DNA of 64,000 nt, taken from contig NC_088300.1 in assembly GCF_032854445.1 (NCBI RefSeq), positions 69,848,984-69,912,983 on the forward strand, read 5' to 3'. The position numbers were made by a program, and so were the translations under genes. The notes under the pieces were generated by a model, which did no database searches, had not been told where the DNA came from, and was given only the letters and a program-made list of their open reading frames with translations. Source of the stretch: Liolophura sinensis. Lineage: Eukaryota > Mollusca > Polyplacophora > Chitonida > Chitonidae. This document shows positions 13,232-24,834 of the stretch, piece by piece. The first letter of the stretch is position 1; each line of letters starts with the position of its first letter.

Positions 13232-13311
<80 letters not shown>

Positions 13312-14070
13312 TGAAGCAATTCGTGTGGCGAAAGCACCATGTGGCCCGTTACGAGATATAATATAACTGTATTTTGTGGATTATGACACACAAGGCAAGC
13401 AACAATTTTACTGTGCACATGCATGAAAGTATTACTACAACACACATGCAGTCGAAAAATAAGTTTCCTGCAAGCCGTGAAAAGAGGCAGATGCTGACAC
13501 AAGTACACAAAACACTATGTCGTTTTCATTGCAGAAGAGTTTTTGATAAAGAGTTGAGAGTTTCGAAAGTATAAAGCACGTAATAAATGAACTATAGCTG
13601 AAAGGCAGACGAGTCCCTTGAGCAATTTACCTGTAAGTGCAGCCTGTACTTTCTCTATATGTACCAAGCTTCTAGGGTGCCGTCAGTGTTTTAAGCGATT
13701 CTGTGGTTTCCATAGATTATCTACACGCTACCAATCAAAAGTGTTAAGTGATCCCTAAACGAAACAAAATATTCCCAAAATATTGGTGTAAGTGGTCTAA
13801 ATTAAGCCTAAGAATGTTTTGATAGAGAAAAGGTGGCGTGTGCAGCCTATGTCTTTCAAAGCCGTTTGTTCGTGACAAAGTCAGCCGTCTCTTAATATTT
13901 TCGGTCTATGCACGTGTTTGTAACGGAGACTTGTACCTCTATGAGAATGGCAATCTAAATAGAAATGTTCTGTTTAAGATAAGACATTGGTCACTTAATT
14001 GGGAGGAAATAGTATAATATTTTGTAATAAAACATTAATAACTAAATTATTAAAGTGAACATTTTTAATT
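12651..14070. other. Non-coding flank with diverged CDC25-spacer relics
   Basis: No gene is visible. Segments resemble the spacer of the CDC25 units at low identity. Around 13830-13960, GTGTGCAGCC followed by CTTTCAAAGCC..GTTCGTGACAAA parallels the unit's GTGTGCAGCC..CTCCAACTCGC..GCTGACAAA in the same order. Near 12640-12720 a piece ending ATATGCTGTATCCTGTG is duplicated. This looks like an older, decayed part of the array. A C-run lies at about 13132-13143 and a TA microsatellite follows. Confidence 0.55.
13230..13312. repeat. TA dinucleotide microsatellite
   Basis: Uninterrupted AT/TA run of about 80 bp next to an A-rich stretch. The isoleucine/tyrosine-rich reading frame across it is an artefact of the repeat. 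Confidence 0.95.
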
Positions 14071-14082
14071 ATTAAACCTTGC

Positions 14083-14152
14083 CCATAATGCTGGTCGCCG
14101 TCGTATAAGTGAAATATTCTTGAGTACGGCGTAAAACACCAATAATAAATAA
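14083..14152 (+). mobile_element. 5'-truncated SINE tail with target-site duplication
   Basis: Only the last ~70 bp of the window's main SINE is present (CATAATGCTGG..CGCCGTCGTATAAGTG..ACACCAATAATAAATAAA). ATTAAACCTTGC occurs exactly at 14071-14082 and 14153-14164, a 12-bp target-site duplication. This indicates a genuine, severely 5'-truncated insertion rather than later decay. Confidence 0.85.
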
Positions 14153-15007
14153 ATTAAACCTTGCGCTGGTATTATGTTTATGTGTTGTGTAGTACCACAT
14201 GCCCGATGATTGTACTATACGTGTAGGGTACATAAGGAAGGTCAAGGTTGGAAAAAAGGGTTCGCCGATTTGAGAAATAAAGCCTTGCTCCGTTGGTTTT
14301 ACACCCATTTGTACTTCATGGTTTCCTATGAGTCTCACGCCGTCAGTAGTGGACAGATGTGGACAGAATGCGTCCATACGTTCCACATCACCTACGTCAT
14401 TCTGTGGGATAGAATAGACAGAATACAATGGCAGTGGAAGACGTCACACACACGTCCATGTAAAGTTGGGGACTTTGACACCAAAGAAGTTCACCAATAT
14501 TAAGACTGTGATTTGTATTCAGTCACCTTATCAAAGACAGTCTGCTAGTAGTCAAATACATGACCCGTGTATGGCATCTCGTGACTCAATGCACACATTA
14601 ACCTTGATCATCTTTCATCCCATCAACTTCAACAGGTCGTTCACTGTCACTTTTCGCATTTCGATTCCGTGACAGCCAACTGTTTGTCCCTTCACAACAG
14701 GTATCACTATGTAAGTACATCTTCTCCGCTTGACACCACAAATGATGTTTGCAACTGATGTGCTTAAACGTGAACATCAACTGATCCCGGTCGTACTTGA
14801 GAGTGCCTCGTCTAACACATGCGCTGCATATGTAGACGACGAGCAACATTCAACGATAAATATACCTTTATTGACTATCCATCAGGACATCATGCAAGCT
14901 GTCGGATGGGCCGAACCCTGCTAGTGTGGATTTCAAGCTCTCCTCCAAGACAAGCTCCTTCTCCACCATGGCGTTACCTTAGAATTAGGCCATCCCTAAA
15001 ACAGTAC

Positions 15008-15265
15008 CATCAAAAAAATAATTTTAATTAATTTTAACATAAAGTCTGTTGTCTGAGTGATGCTAAAATGTATTCTGCTACTGCAGCAGTGTTCTGTTAA
15101 ATGTAACTCATGTATTCCATTAATTCAAAATAACAGATTCTATTAAACTAACATGATATTATGCTGAGTATGACACAGTATTATGTTATAATAACAGAAT
15201 ACATTCTAGCATCACTCAGACAACAAATTTTCTGTCAAAATTAACAGATTAATTTTTTGAGTGCA
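15008..15265. mobile_element. Fold-back MITE-like element
   Basis: A long inverted repeat. The left arm contains TGTTGTCTGAGTGATGCTAA (about 15048-15067). The right arm contains its complement AGCATCACTCAGACAACA (about 15208-15225). Pairing continues outward through TTAATTTTAACA/TGTTAATTTTGAC-type sequence to CATCAAAAAA on the left and TTTTTTGAGTGC on the right. It has no coding capacity and is about 250 bp long. It matches the architecture of a non-autonomous DNA transposon; its family and target duplication were not resolved. Confidence 0.7.
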
Positions 15266-15393
15266 ACAAGACTCCTGGTGCTGAGACAGCCATCCATGAA
15301 CTAGAGGCAGAGCCGTGTCGTGGATCACCTCAGGGTGGTCGTCTTACGTTCCTTCCTCCGGGTTAAATTCCAAAAAGTGATCCAGACATTATA

Positions 15394-15614
15394 TGACCCA
15401 GGAGCCCCTCACCAATGCGCTCCCTGTGAGTTCAAGTCCAGCTCATGCTGGCTTTCTCTCCAGCCTTAAATGGGAAGGTCTTCCAGCAACCTGCTGATGG
15501 TCGTGGATTTCGCCCAGGCTGTGTCCGGTTTCCTCCCACCATAATGCTGGCCGCCGTCGTACAAGTGAAATATTCTTGAGTACGGCGTAAAACACCAATC
15601 AAATAAACAAATAA
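15394..15614 (+). mobile_element. tRNA-derived SINE, head partly truncated
   Basis: Plus-orientation copy with a B-box-like GTGAGTTCAAGTCC near 15426, the conserved core GGTTTCCTCCCACCATAATG and the tail GTAAAACACCAATCAAATAAA. It starts inside the tRNA-like head at GACCCAGGAGCC. The 14-bp duplication ATCCAGACATTATA flanks it at 15380-15393 and 15615-15628, showing target-primed insertion. Confidence 0.92.
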
Positions 15615-15703
15615 ATCCAGACATTATAAGTATACGACGTTCCCAGCGAACAGCCAAACACAAACACAGCAACAAATCTGTGTCCCAAAGATACCTTGCC
15701 CAC

Positions 15704-15705
<2 letters not shown>

Positions 15706-15792
<87 letters not shown>
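15706..15792. repeat. TA dinucleotide microsatellite
   Basis: Uninterrupted TA run of about 87 bp, the second long TA tract within 2.5 kb. Confidence 0.95.
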
Positions 15793-15797
<5 letters not shown>

Positions 15798-15869
15798 TGA
15801 AGACCAGGTGTATTTGAACGCCGACCAGTACAAACACCGCCCTCTTGACCTCCACAATATCGTGTCTGT

Positions 15870-16400
15870 CGGTGGTAGGTCAGTGAGATTCAGGCGCCAT
15901 TCAGACGACAGCGCGAGATTTGGTGAATATTAACTCGCCATTCGAATGGGCGAGATCAGGTTAAAATGCTTCCGTCCCGACTGAATGTGGTCTAAATCTC
16001 GCGTGCATTTCGCACTGTCGGCTAAATATCGTCCAAATGCCGCGATGTCGCCTGCATGTCGCTCTTGAGACTTCTCGAGTTATTACTGCAAAAAGTAGTG
16101 TGTCAAGGTTATTCCACAAAACGCCTTCACTCCAAGTTTCTTAAGTTTTACAACGACAGTTTGACGAGGATTGAACGAGAGAGGCGATATTCACTCGACA
16201 ACGGGAGATTCTGGTGAGGACGCGAAATTCCAACGCGATTCTCGACCTAATTTTAGCTGGAATCTCGACTGAATCTCGCTCTGTCATCTGAAGGTAACTG
16301 GAATCTAGTCTAAATTTCGCACTGTCGTTCGAATATCGCTGTTCTTGTTTTGTGGTAAATGTATAAGCGAGCATGGTCACAACCAATAAGAAGTGTTATA
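15870..16400. repeat. TCG-rich, partly palindromic repeat
   Basis: CpG-rich stretch unlike its AT-rich surroundings. Motifs such as TTTCGCACTGTCG occur near 16006 and 16314. GACGACAGCGCGAGAT near 15904 resembles the reverse complement of ATCTCGCTCTGTCATC near 16272. This suggests a diverged fold-back element. There is no supported coding sequence and the boundaries are approximate. Confidence 0.4.
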
Positions 16401-16959
16401 GTCTAGAAGGTTGTAACTGAAAGTAATAATTATAGAATAATCTGTTTGGACAAAACTTCTACATGTATTCTATATAGAATGAAGTCCTTGATCCAGCTTT
16501 CTCCAACACTCGCTTTACCACTAGATACAAGTTGGCAGAAGCCTTGCACAAAGCCAGGTGAAGAATCAGGTTTATTGAAGAATATCGATTACAGCTCCGA
16601 GCAGTATAGGCATATGGATATATATGGACATTTGATATTGATTCGATGCAGGGATTCGACATTGATCGGATATTGATATGGTGACACTGGTATGACATAG
16701 GCTAGGTCATTCGCGATCGTGTGTGAAGACAGAGCCATACAGGTATCTTTTTCACATGGTGGTCGATCCCTTATGGTTCCTTATAGTTGCTTCTGAGATC
16801 TTTTTGGTAGATTGTTAGTGTAGATATCGCAGTGATCGAGACATTTGATTTGTAGATCGGGCATTTTTTCTAGGCTTACGCCTGAATTGTGTCAAACCCT
16901 GCACGGGCTGCAGGCTTGGGCCAGGCAGTTCGACCGGTTCAGCTGTTTCTCCCCCAATT

Positions 16960-17160
16960 CCCCCTTACATCTCTGGGTCCCAGTTTTTGATCGCTGTGTT
17001 TGTACAGGCGTTGGTCCGTGGAAGTAGGCATTGTTCCCAACCCCACTTTTTCTTTTTTTTTATCAGTTTTTGATACCAGTGCTTTGTACAGGCATCGGCC
17101 TGTTATGAAGTCTGTCCCCAAGCCACCTTTTCTGCATATCTCTGGGTCAATTATTTTGAC
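16960..17160 (+). repeat. Two imperfect ~110-bp repeats in the LINE leader
   Basis: CTCTGGGTCCCAGTTTTTGA..TTTGTACAGGCGTTGGTC..TTCCCAACCCCAC is followed by TATCAGTTTTTGATACCAG..TTTGTACAGGCATCGGCC..CCCCAAGCCACC. The order is kept with substitutions, which resembles repeated promoter modules in LINE 5' UTRs. Promoter function is inference. Confidence 0.55.
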
Positions 17161-17492
17161 CTGCAGTATATGCGCCTGGCCACATCCTTGTATGTGTACA
17201 TGTACATGGGCACACGGATATAGATATACCTACATCGTATACCTATAATCTAGTGGAAATACCATTTGCTAGTTTATAATATAGTTTACATTAGTATATA
17301 TATATACATATTGTGAGCCATAGTTGTCTATACTTTAGGTGTAGACTGTATTACTCTATTAGAGTAGTAAATCCTGTATTGCAAGGTGACTCAGCACCAT
17401 TAACAAGAGCATCTTTCTGTCTCTCCTTCTTAGAGTCGCTCCTAGGGATCCCTTATTCTAAATAACAGTCTTTTGTAATAACCTATTGTCTG

Positions 17493-18755
17493 GTGCACTT
17501 GCACCTAATCACCGGCCTAGCCGGGTTTCAGGTCGCGCCATGGGCGACTCCAGCCAAGCCATGGAGGTGGTGGCTTGTCAGATCGTCAGGGAAAAGAACG
17601 CGCGATTTTTCCGCCGAACGTAAAGACGAAAAGAAGTCTAGGCCAACTATAAGATCTTCAGGTACGAATACCAAACTTAACGTCGTGATTACCTCCCTTG
17701 GTGGCCTCCCGGTTTCGGATTGGAACCCAGTTAAATTTGGCCAAAGTCTACATCAGGCCATTGGTAAAGTAAAATTTGTGAAGAAAACAAACAACAGAGA
17801 TATGTTAGTTACCTGTGCTTCCCAGGACCAAGTAAAAAAATCATTGGCCCTCTCTACCCTTATGGGGAGAGACATTACTTGCAAGCTTCAGTCTAGTCAG
17901 AATATTTCTCGTGGGGTCATTTATGGGTTGGGTGAAGAAATTATTGAAGAAGAAGTTCTTGAAGCTCTGAAAAAATATAAAGTTGCCAAAGTGAAAAGAT
18001 TATTAAAGGAGAGGGATAATATTCCTACTAAATGTTTTCTATTATATTTTGATGCTGATAAATTACCAGAAGAAGTCACCTTAGGATCTGAATTATTTAC
18101 AGTGAAAACATATATACCTTCAGTAATTCGTTGTTTCAAATGTCAATCCTTCAGCCATGTTGCAGCAGAATGCAGAGGGAAGCAAAAATGTTCCAGGTGT
18201 GGAGGGCATCACGAATACGACTAGCGCTATAGTTATAACAGTGCAGCATATCTGCGCTGCCAAGCACGCAAAACCGTTAGTAAGGCCCAGTATGTTCGCG
18301 TAACCCAGAAAATCTCTTTTGCGCAGGCACTAAAGCAAGTAAAGGAAGATGCGAAGAAAGCTTCCCCAGAATCAGACACAGAACGGGCCCTGCTTGAAGG
18401 TCCCCCATATGAGACACCCACTCCAGACCCCTACACTATTGTACAAACCCTATCCCAGCCGTTATCTCAGCCCAGAACTCAGCCAACACCTATCCCCGTT
18501 AAGTCCGTAAAACCTACAGTTAAAAGTGTATCTACCCAAACCTATGTTTCTGCAGGTACCCGGTCGGAAGACCCGCCCGCCCCAATAGTGTCCAAGATAA
18601 TTGTCATTTTTACCCCAATTTTACTTAGGATCTGCGCTACTGAGGACCCAGTTAAACTGGTTGAATTTGTTAATGAGGTCACCAAAGAGCAACTGGGATC
18701 GGAACAGCTGGACGTCAATCGATTCATGATTAAAATTCCCAACCCCCAAGACTGA
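17493..18755 (+). pseudogene. LINE ORF1 (gag-like, zinc knuckle), one internal stop
   Basis: Nucleic-acid-binding ORF1 protein that would coat the retrotransposon RNA. The first open part ends at 18224 with CFKCQSFSHVAAEC (CX2CX4-5HX4C zinc knuckle) and the start of a second, CSRCGGHH. The TAG at 18222-18224 is the only block. The same frame continues to TGA at 18753-18755 with YLRCQARKTV and a Pro/Ser-rich region, as in I/Jockey gag proteins. The true start may be the ATG at 17540, which has good context but lies in a shifted frame, implying a small indel early in the ORF. One stop plus a possible early frameshift make it a recent pseudogene. Confidence 0.8.
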
Positions 18756-18825
18756 CGATGAAGAAAGTTCATAAGATCGATTATTCCCCTGTATAACATA
18801 TATTTCTTTCTGCCCCTATTCAAAA

Positions 18826-21800
18826 TGCCTTTAAATATTTTACATTCCAACATAAATAGTATAGTGTCCCATGGACAGGAGTTCAAGTTTTATTTATCAA
18901 ATGTTACACCTGCTCCTGATGTTGTTTGTATACAGGAAACTTTTTTAAAGGCACATCTGAAGTTTACCTATCTGGGCTACTATATATCTAGGGAGAATCG
19001 TTAGGGGGAAAGGGTGGGTTGGCTATGTTTTTAAGGGAAGGATTATGCTACTCTGAAATTAAATTCCCTGAGTTCATATCTGTTGAATGCCAGGGGTTTA
19101 ATATATCTGATCGTAATGGCCGTTCTATTTCAGTAGTTAATCTATACAACCCGTGTAAAAAGCTCTTTATTTCACATTTTGAAAGGCTTGTTGCGTCCTG
19201 TCAGAAGTCTTATATTATATGCGGGGATTTTAATGTTCATAATGTCATATGGGTGGGGTAAGTACAGATCTAAATGGTAGGGTTGTAAATTCCTTTATCC
19301 AAGATAATGATTCAGTAATTTTAAATGATGGCACGGGTACCCGTCTAGACCCTCGTACCTCAAAGTTATCTGTTTTGGATTTAATCATTGTACCCCTGAC
19401 CTTGCCTTACAGTTCGACTGGTCTGTGGATTTGTCCTCTCCCTGTGGGAGCGATCATTACCGTGTTCATGCTAGATGTAGTTTTACCCCTCATGTCAATG
19501 ATACTGCCCGGCGTCCTAGGTGGAAAGTTGAGAAAGCAGACTGGTATCTCTACAAGTATGAATGTGGGAAATCATTTGACAATATTGACATTATTAATGA
19601 TGGTATTGATATATTCCATGACAATGCAATTAAGGTTATATCTGTCGCAGCTAACAACTCTTTAAATAGATCGTCGGGAAATATACCCTCTAAAATGCCA
19701 GTCCCCTGGTGGACAGATGCCTGCTCTGCCGCTATTAAGGAGCGTAAACGTTTAAAAAATCGTGCTCGTCGCTTTCGAATGTATGATGATATTATTTTGT
19801 TTAAGCAGGCGAAAGCCGTCGCCCAACGTGTTATTAAAGCAGCCCAGAAGGATTACTGGCGACAATTTTGTTCTAACTTAAATTCCCGTACTTCTATTAA
19901 ACAGGTCTGGGCACAGGTCAACGCTATAAATGGGAAGGGTAAAGCTGGGAGTATACCCACTATTGTATCAGATGGTGTTAACCATGCTACTAACACAGAC
20001 AAGGCCAATATATTAGCCTACAATTTCTCATTTGTTTCTAGTTCAAAGAATTATAATCCTGACTTTATTCCCCGTAAAACTGAAATGGAGAAGATAAATC
20101 CTTTTGATAATATCCAGTTTGATGAAATACCTATAAATGATAATTTCTCTCTATCTGAATTAAAACAGTCTATTTCAACAGCATCAGATTCATCTCCTGG
20201 CGAGGATGGAATTTCGTATTCTATGATCCATAACCTACCAGATAAATGCCTAAATGTACTTTTGTTACTTTACAATACTATATGGAATAATATGAGATTG
20301 CCTGTTACCTGGAAGAGGGCTGTTGTCGTACCCATCCCTAAGCCTGGAAAAGATCATTCTGTACCTACTTCATATCGGCCTATTGCCCTAACGTCTATCT
20401 TGTGTAAGGTTATGGAAAGAATGATTAATTCTAGGCTTAATTGGTATTTAAATAAAAATAATTTATTTTCCCATGTACAGAGTGGATTCAGACATGGCCG
20501 TTCGACGGCCGACCATGTAATTACCCTGGAAACAGCAGTAAAGAATGCACTAATGAATAAGGACTACCTATTTGCAGTTTTTCTGGATATCGAAAAAGCC
20601 TATGACATAGTTTGGCGTACTGGGGTTTTGTTCAAAATGGAAAGTATGGGTATTGGTGGGAAAATGTTGGAGTGGAAAAAAGATTTTCTAACGGGGCGGT
20701 TTATTAAAGTACGGGTGGGTAGGGATTACTCCCGATCGGTTGCTGTGGAGAACAGTGTGCCCCAGGGGAGTGTTTTGTCACCCACGTTATTCAATACTAT
20801 GATAAATGATTTACCTGAGGCAATATCACCTACACTTAACTCCACTCTGTTTGCAGATGACAAATCTATGTGGTACCAATCAAAGAGCCTTAAACTCTGC
20901 ACGAAACGTATTCAAGAGGGACTAAATGATATAATGAAATGGGGTTTATTGTGGGGTTTTAAATTCTCATCTGCCTAGACAGAAGCAGTTATATTTACTC
21001 GTAAAGCCGTTAAAGATGTTGTCATAACCTTAAATAATGTTGATGTCAAAATATCTACTTCCTTCAAATATCTAGGGGTAATTTTTGACGAGCGGTTAAT
21101 CTGGTCAAAACATATTGAGTATATTATCACGAAATGTCAGAAGGTATTGCATTTAATGCGTTGTGTTTCAGGGAAATCCTGGGGAGCTGATAGAAGATGT
21201 CTGTTATTATTATATAAATCATTAATCCGTTCTCATCTTGATTACCGTTGTGAGGCATACGATTCTGCCTGTAACAAGTTGAAGTATAAACTCGATTCTG
21301 TTCAGTGCGCAGCCCTGGGGGTGTGTACAGGAGGCATAAAGTCCACACCACTGACTGTTTTCCAAGTTTTTTGTAATGAGTGGCCTTTGTACATTTGTAG
21401 GCGTCTGCGTACTCTTAAATTTACTCTCAAACCACAACCTGATATGAACAATTCTGCCTCAGTTCTTTTGAAACCTTCGTATTGTGATGTTCTATATCAT
21501 GATGCCAATACTTACATGTTGCCCTTCAGCTTGAGATCTAAAGAAGTACTCCATCATTTTTTCCCTGATGGTATCAATGTACAACCTTCCTTTACACCGG
21601 ATTTCCCCCCATGGCAATTACATAACCCACCTATATCTTTAGAATTAATAATAGAATTTAAAAATCTGATACCTCTTCCTTATCTCTACTGATCGTTAAG
21701 TAACTGGTCGGAATATATGCAAGTGTATACAGATGCGTCTAAATGCCCGGAAAATAATCATGTTGCCATTTCTTTCTGTGTTCCAGAAATACATTATTCT

Positions 21801-22577
21801 AAATCAGCCAGAATGTCCAATTTCGCATCTGTATTTACAGCTGAATTTACAGCTATTATTTGCTGTCTCCACTTTCTTATAGATCTTAAACCTACCCGTT
21901 CTGTTATTTTCACAGATTCTTTGTCTTCATTACAGGCTATTATAAATTACTCCTGGACAAAGTCCTCGTCCCTTATCTATGAAATACTGCATTTATGCAC
22001 TTTACTGTATTATGAAGGTCTCTCTGTTTCATTTGAATGGGTGCCAGCTCATATCGGTGCTCCCGGTAATGAACTGGCTGACTCCTTGGCCAAGCAAGTT
22101 CTTTGTAGTTCTGAAATCTCTCACCATGTCTGTTTATCTATTGATGAAGCATTAAGCTCTATTATGCCTGATTTCCGTGATTTATTTCAGAGAGACTGGA
22201 CCGACTCTGATAAGGGCAGGTTCTTTTTCATGCTTAATCCGTTAATTCCCCCTAGTTACAGTCTTGATTTGAATCGTCGTCATGATGAAATTCTTGTATT
22301 TAAATTATTATCTGGGCATTTCCCTACAAATTCTTACTTACATCGTATTCATTCACATGATTCGGGTCTCTGTGAGGAGTGCCTTGTAGAGGACTCCATA
22401 CCTCACCTTTTACTCCATTGTTCCCGCCATACTGATGCTCGACTCGTTTTATATCATGATTTGCGTCGTCTTGGCATTCGTAACTTTAATGAACACACCA
22501 TTCTCAATCCTTTGGAAAACCACAATAAAGTTTTTCATGCAGTTGCCAACTTTCTTACCCAATGTCACAGATTCTAA
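18826..22577 (+). pseudogene. LINE ORF2: endonuclease, reverse transcriptase, RNase H (broken)
   Basis: Polyprotein for target-primed reverse transcription. The endonuclease region has LHSNINS, VVCIQET, ICGDFNVHN and, after frameshifts, GSDHYRVH. It is broken by TAG at 19002-19004 and by frameshifts near 19005-19012, 19250-19262 and 19390. The reverse transcriptase is open from about 19425 to 20975, with SYRPIALTS, GFRHGRST, FLDIEKAYD, PQGSVLSPTLFN and the catalytic FADD. TAG at 20976-20978 and TGA at 21690-21692 interrupt the frame, which then continues unchanged. The RNase H domain shows YTDAS, FTAEFTA, FTDSLSS and WVPAHIG..NELAD. The end has CEECLVEDS..HLLLHC, a zinc-binding-like motif. 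Catalytic residues of RT and RNase H survive, so decay is recent. Confidence 0.85.
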
Positions 22578-24760
22578 TATCTTGATACCTTCATTCTGCA
22601 GATAAGGGGAGATAAATTAGGCGTGTGTGTGACCTGTTGTCTCTCTTGACTGGTGTTTGAGAATGGTACCTGTGTAATTCTTGGTAAGCATACCTATTGA
22701 TTTTACGCAGTTGCCTATTCTTTGACTTGAGGTATGTGTGTGTATATATGTATGTGTGTATATATATGTAGGTGTATATGTGTATGTATATGTATGTATA
22801 TCTTGATAAATATATTTTTTTAGGAAGTTGTTTTTCGAGTGTAGTTGTTTTATATGCATGTTTAAGCCCTGAGCGACACTTTTACTCTGTCTTCAATGCT
22901 TTTATCTATACTGTCTCTCAGACCAATTGCTATTTATCTACCTATATCTTCCCCCATGTGTATAATAACATGGCGCTACATACTAATACCCCAGCCTTTC
23001 CCCTCAACTATCTGCATAACAATATTCAGCCACCTTCCACTCCATCCTGAATTCCGATATCTTGAGTGCTGATGGACGAGCCTTTAAATACATTGGGATA
23101 ACAAATACTGTTTTTTGCCAGGCATGTGTGTGTGCACTGCATACCTTGCGTGTTTCATGCATGTGTGTACATAGGCCTATACATGTCTGATAATACTGTT
23201 GTTCATATATCTAAGTCGTGGAACACTTAAGTCAGATGGTATTGTTTTCAGTTACGTTTCTATTTGAAACGATACTTTGATATCACCTTTTCCCCTCTTT
23301 GAATATAGATATGTGCACTTTGTGTATTGTATATATTTATATATTGTTTTTCACCCAGCTATATATACACCTACTCTGTGTAGTGTGTATATTTACATAT
23401 TGTGTTTTGCCCAACTATGGATATATACATGCACGTACACGGTATTGTATATATTTATATAATAGTTTTGATACCCTGTCCCAGTTTTTCCCTACACTCA
23501 ATACATGTTTGGTATGTTACATACACATACATGTACATGAGTGTGGGCTTTTTATATTACCCAAGTCAACTGTTGAACTGGTTTTTTCTTACCTTAACAC
23601 ATAGCTCAACTACATATATTAGTAGAAATTGAGTCAATCTAATAAATCTCAAGTCTAACCTAATCACTTTAACTAGTTTCTCTAAAGTGTAAATTCAGTA
23701 CATTAGCTACAATACCCCAACAATATTCCATCCTGATACCTGAAAAGATTTCAGAGACAACTTAAAATTTAGGAACTGTGGCGTAAATCGTTCCCTGGAA
23801 CGGGTAAACACCACGTTAAACTTCTAATACCCGCACCCTCCCCCCCCCCCCCCCCCCAACACACACACACACAGCTCCGAGTACCTACATGTACATGGTA
23901 AGGCAGAGCCTAAACAACATCGAAAGGTCGATCATGTCAGTCTTTCATTGAAAACGAATGCAGTGTACATACAAAGCGACACACGGGGAGCAGAGCAGTA
24001 TGCACCCATTAATTATAAAACATTGTTAGAAATCTCAAAGGACACAACGAGGTCAGGTGAAACGTGTGTATAAAAGGCTACACCATAGGCCTAATACACA
24101 TATAGTGCATGCTGTGGAATGGAATATCAAAAATTGTAGATCGAGAGAGGTGTAATTCAACGGCCTGCTCGACTGGTACTTTAAATCGCTAAATTTGTTC
24201 GTCGATAGTGGACCCAGTCATCGTCCGGTTGTTTATACAAACTAGCAGAAATCAAAGTCCACACGAATGGAAGTAATTGTGGTGGAATAAACGGACGTGA
24301 TCTTTGGATATTGCTACTTTTGAGCGTGATTCTGCTTTGCTTCGGCTTTCTACGTGTACGTAATGTTTTGCGAAGTATCACGTGATCGTGCTATATCAAT
24401 GTCTTATTAGGAACCTGAATTTGTGGAAAGCCTTAAAGTATGATGACAGAAGGGATGGAGGGATGGAGCTACGCTGTGGTGGCCTCGTCCTTTGATCACT
24501 GCGTCGCATTTTCAGTTCATGTCCCGTTAGGCAGAAGGCGATGCCATCACTCCATCCCCACTGGAATAGTCCATCAGAGAAAGGAAATTAAATGTTTCGT
24601 TTTAATGATGGCTTAGAGGTGCATTTGCCCTTCCACCAGTTATACAAAAGTCGAAACAGCGGTAGAGCATGCAAGCTGGCTATAGAGGAATGCTTCGAAG
24701 AGTTCCATCACATTCCCCTAAATGGGATAAAAAGCGATGGCCTTTCTAATCGGCATCACG
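22578..24760. other. Non-coding: LINE 3' region and flank
   Basis: Contains a TG/TA-rich tract at 22735-22800. A ~65-bp motif with TATATTTATATATTG and CCCAGCTAT/CCCAACTAT is repeated about three times at 23320-23470. A poly-C run of about 18 followed by ACACAC lies at 23841-23873. No gene is supported; the short frames are low-complexity. Confidence 0.6.
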
Positions 24761-24762
24761 CA

Positions 24763-24834
24763 TTATTTATTTATTTGATTGGTGTTTTACGCCGTACTAA
24801 AGAATACACATGTATTTCACTTATATGACGGCGG
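24763..24834 (-). mobile_element. SINE tail fragment
   Basis: Complement of the SINE 3' tail (TTTATTTATTTGATTGGTGT..CGCCGTACTAAAG) with a small internal insertion. Similar CATCACGCATTA and CATCATACATTA flank it, probably a decayed target duplication. Confidence 0.75.

Larger units (their letters stand above)
16940..23650 (+). mobile_element. Decayed I/Jockey-like non-LTR retrotransposon
   Basis: A LINE with two ORFs, ORF1 at 17493-18755 and ORF2 at 18826-22577, in the order zinc-knuckle gag, AP endonuclease, reverse transcriptase, RNase H and a C-terminal Cys/His motif. An RNase H domain after RT points to the I group of non-LTR elements; the clade is inferred. A 5' leader with two imperfect repeats of about 110 bp precedes ORF1 (about 16960-17160). 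A TA/TG-rich stretch follows ORF2. Both outer boundaries are estimates, and no target-site duplication was found. In-frame stops and frameshifts show that the copy is dead. Confidence 0.85.

Noticed and set aside
15624-15857. 77-codon frame containing IYIYIY
   Set aside because: Reads through the TA microsatellite.
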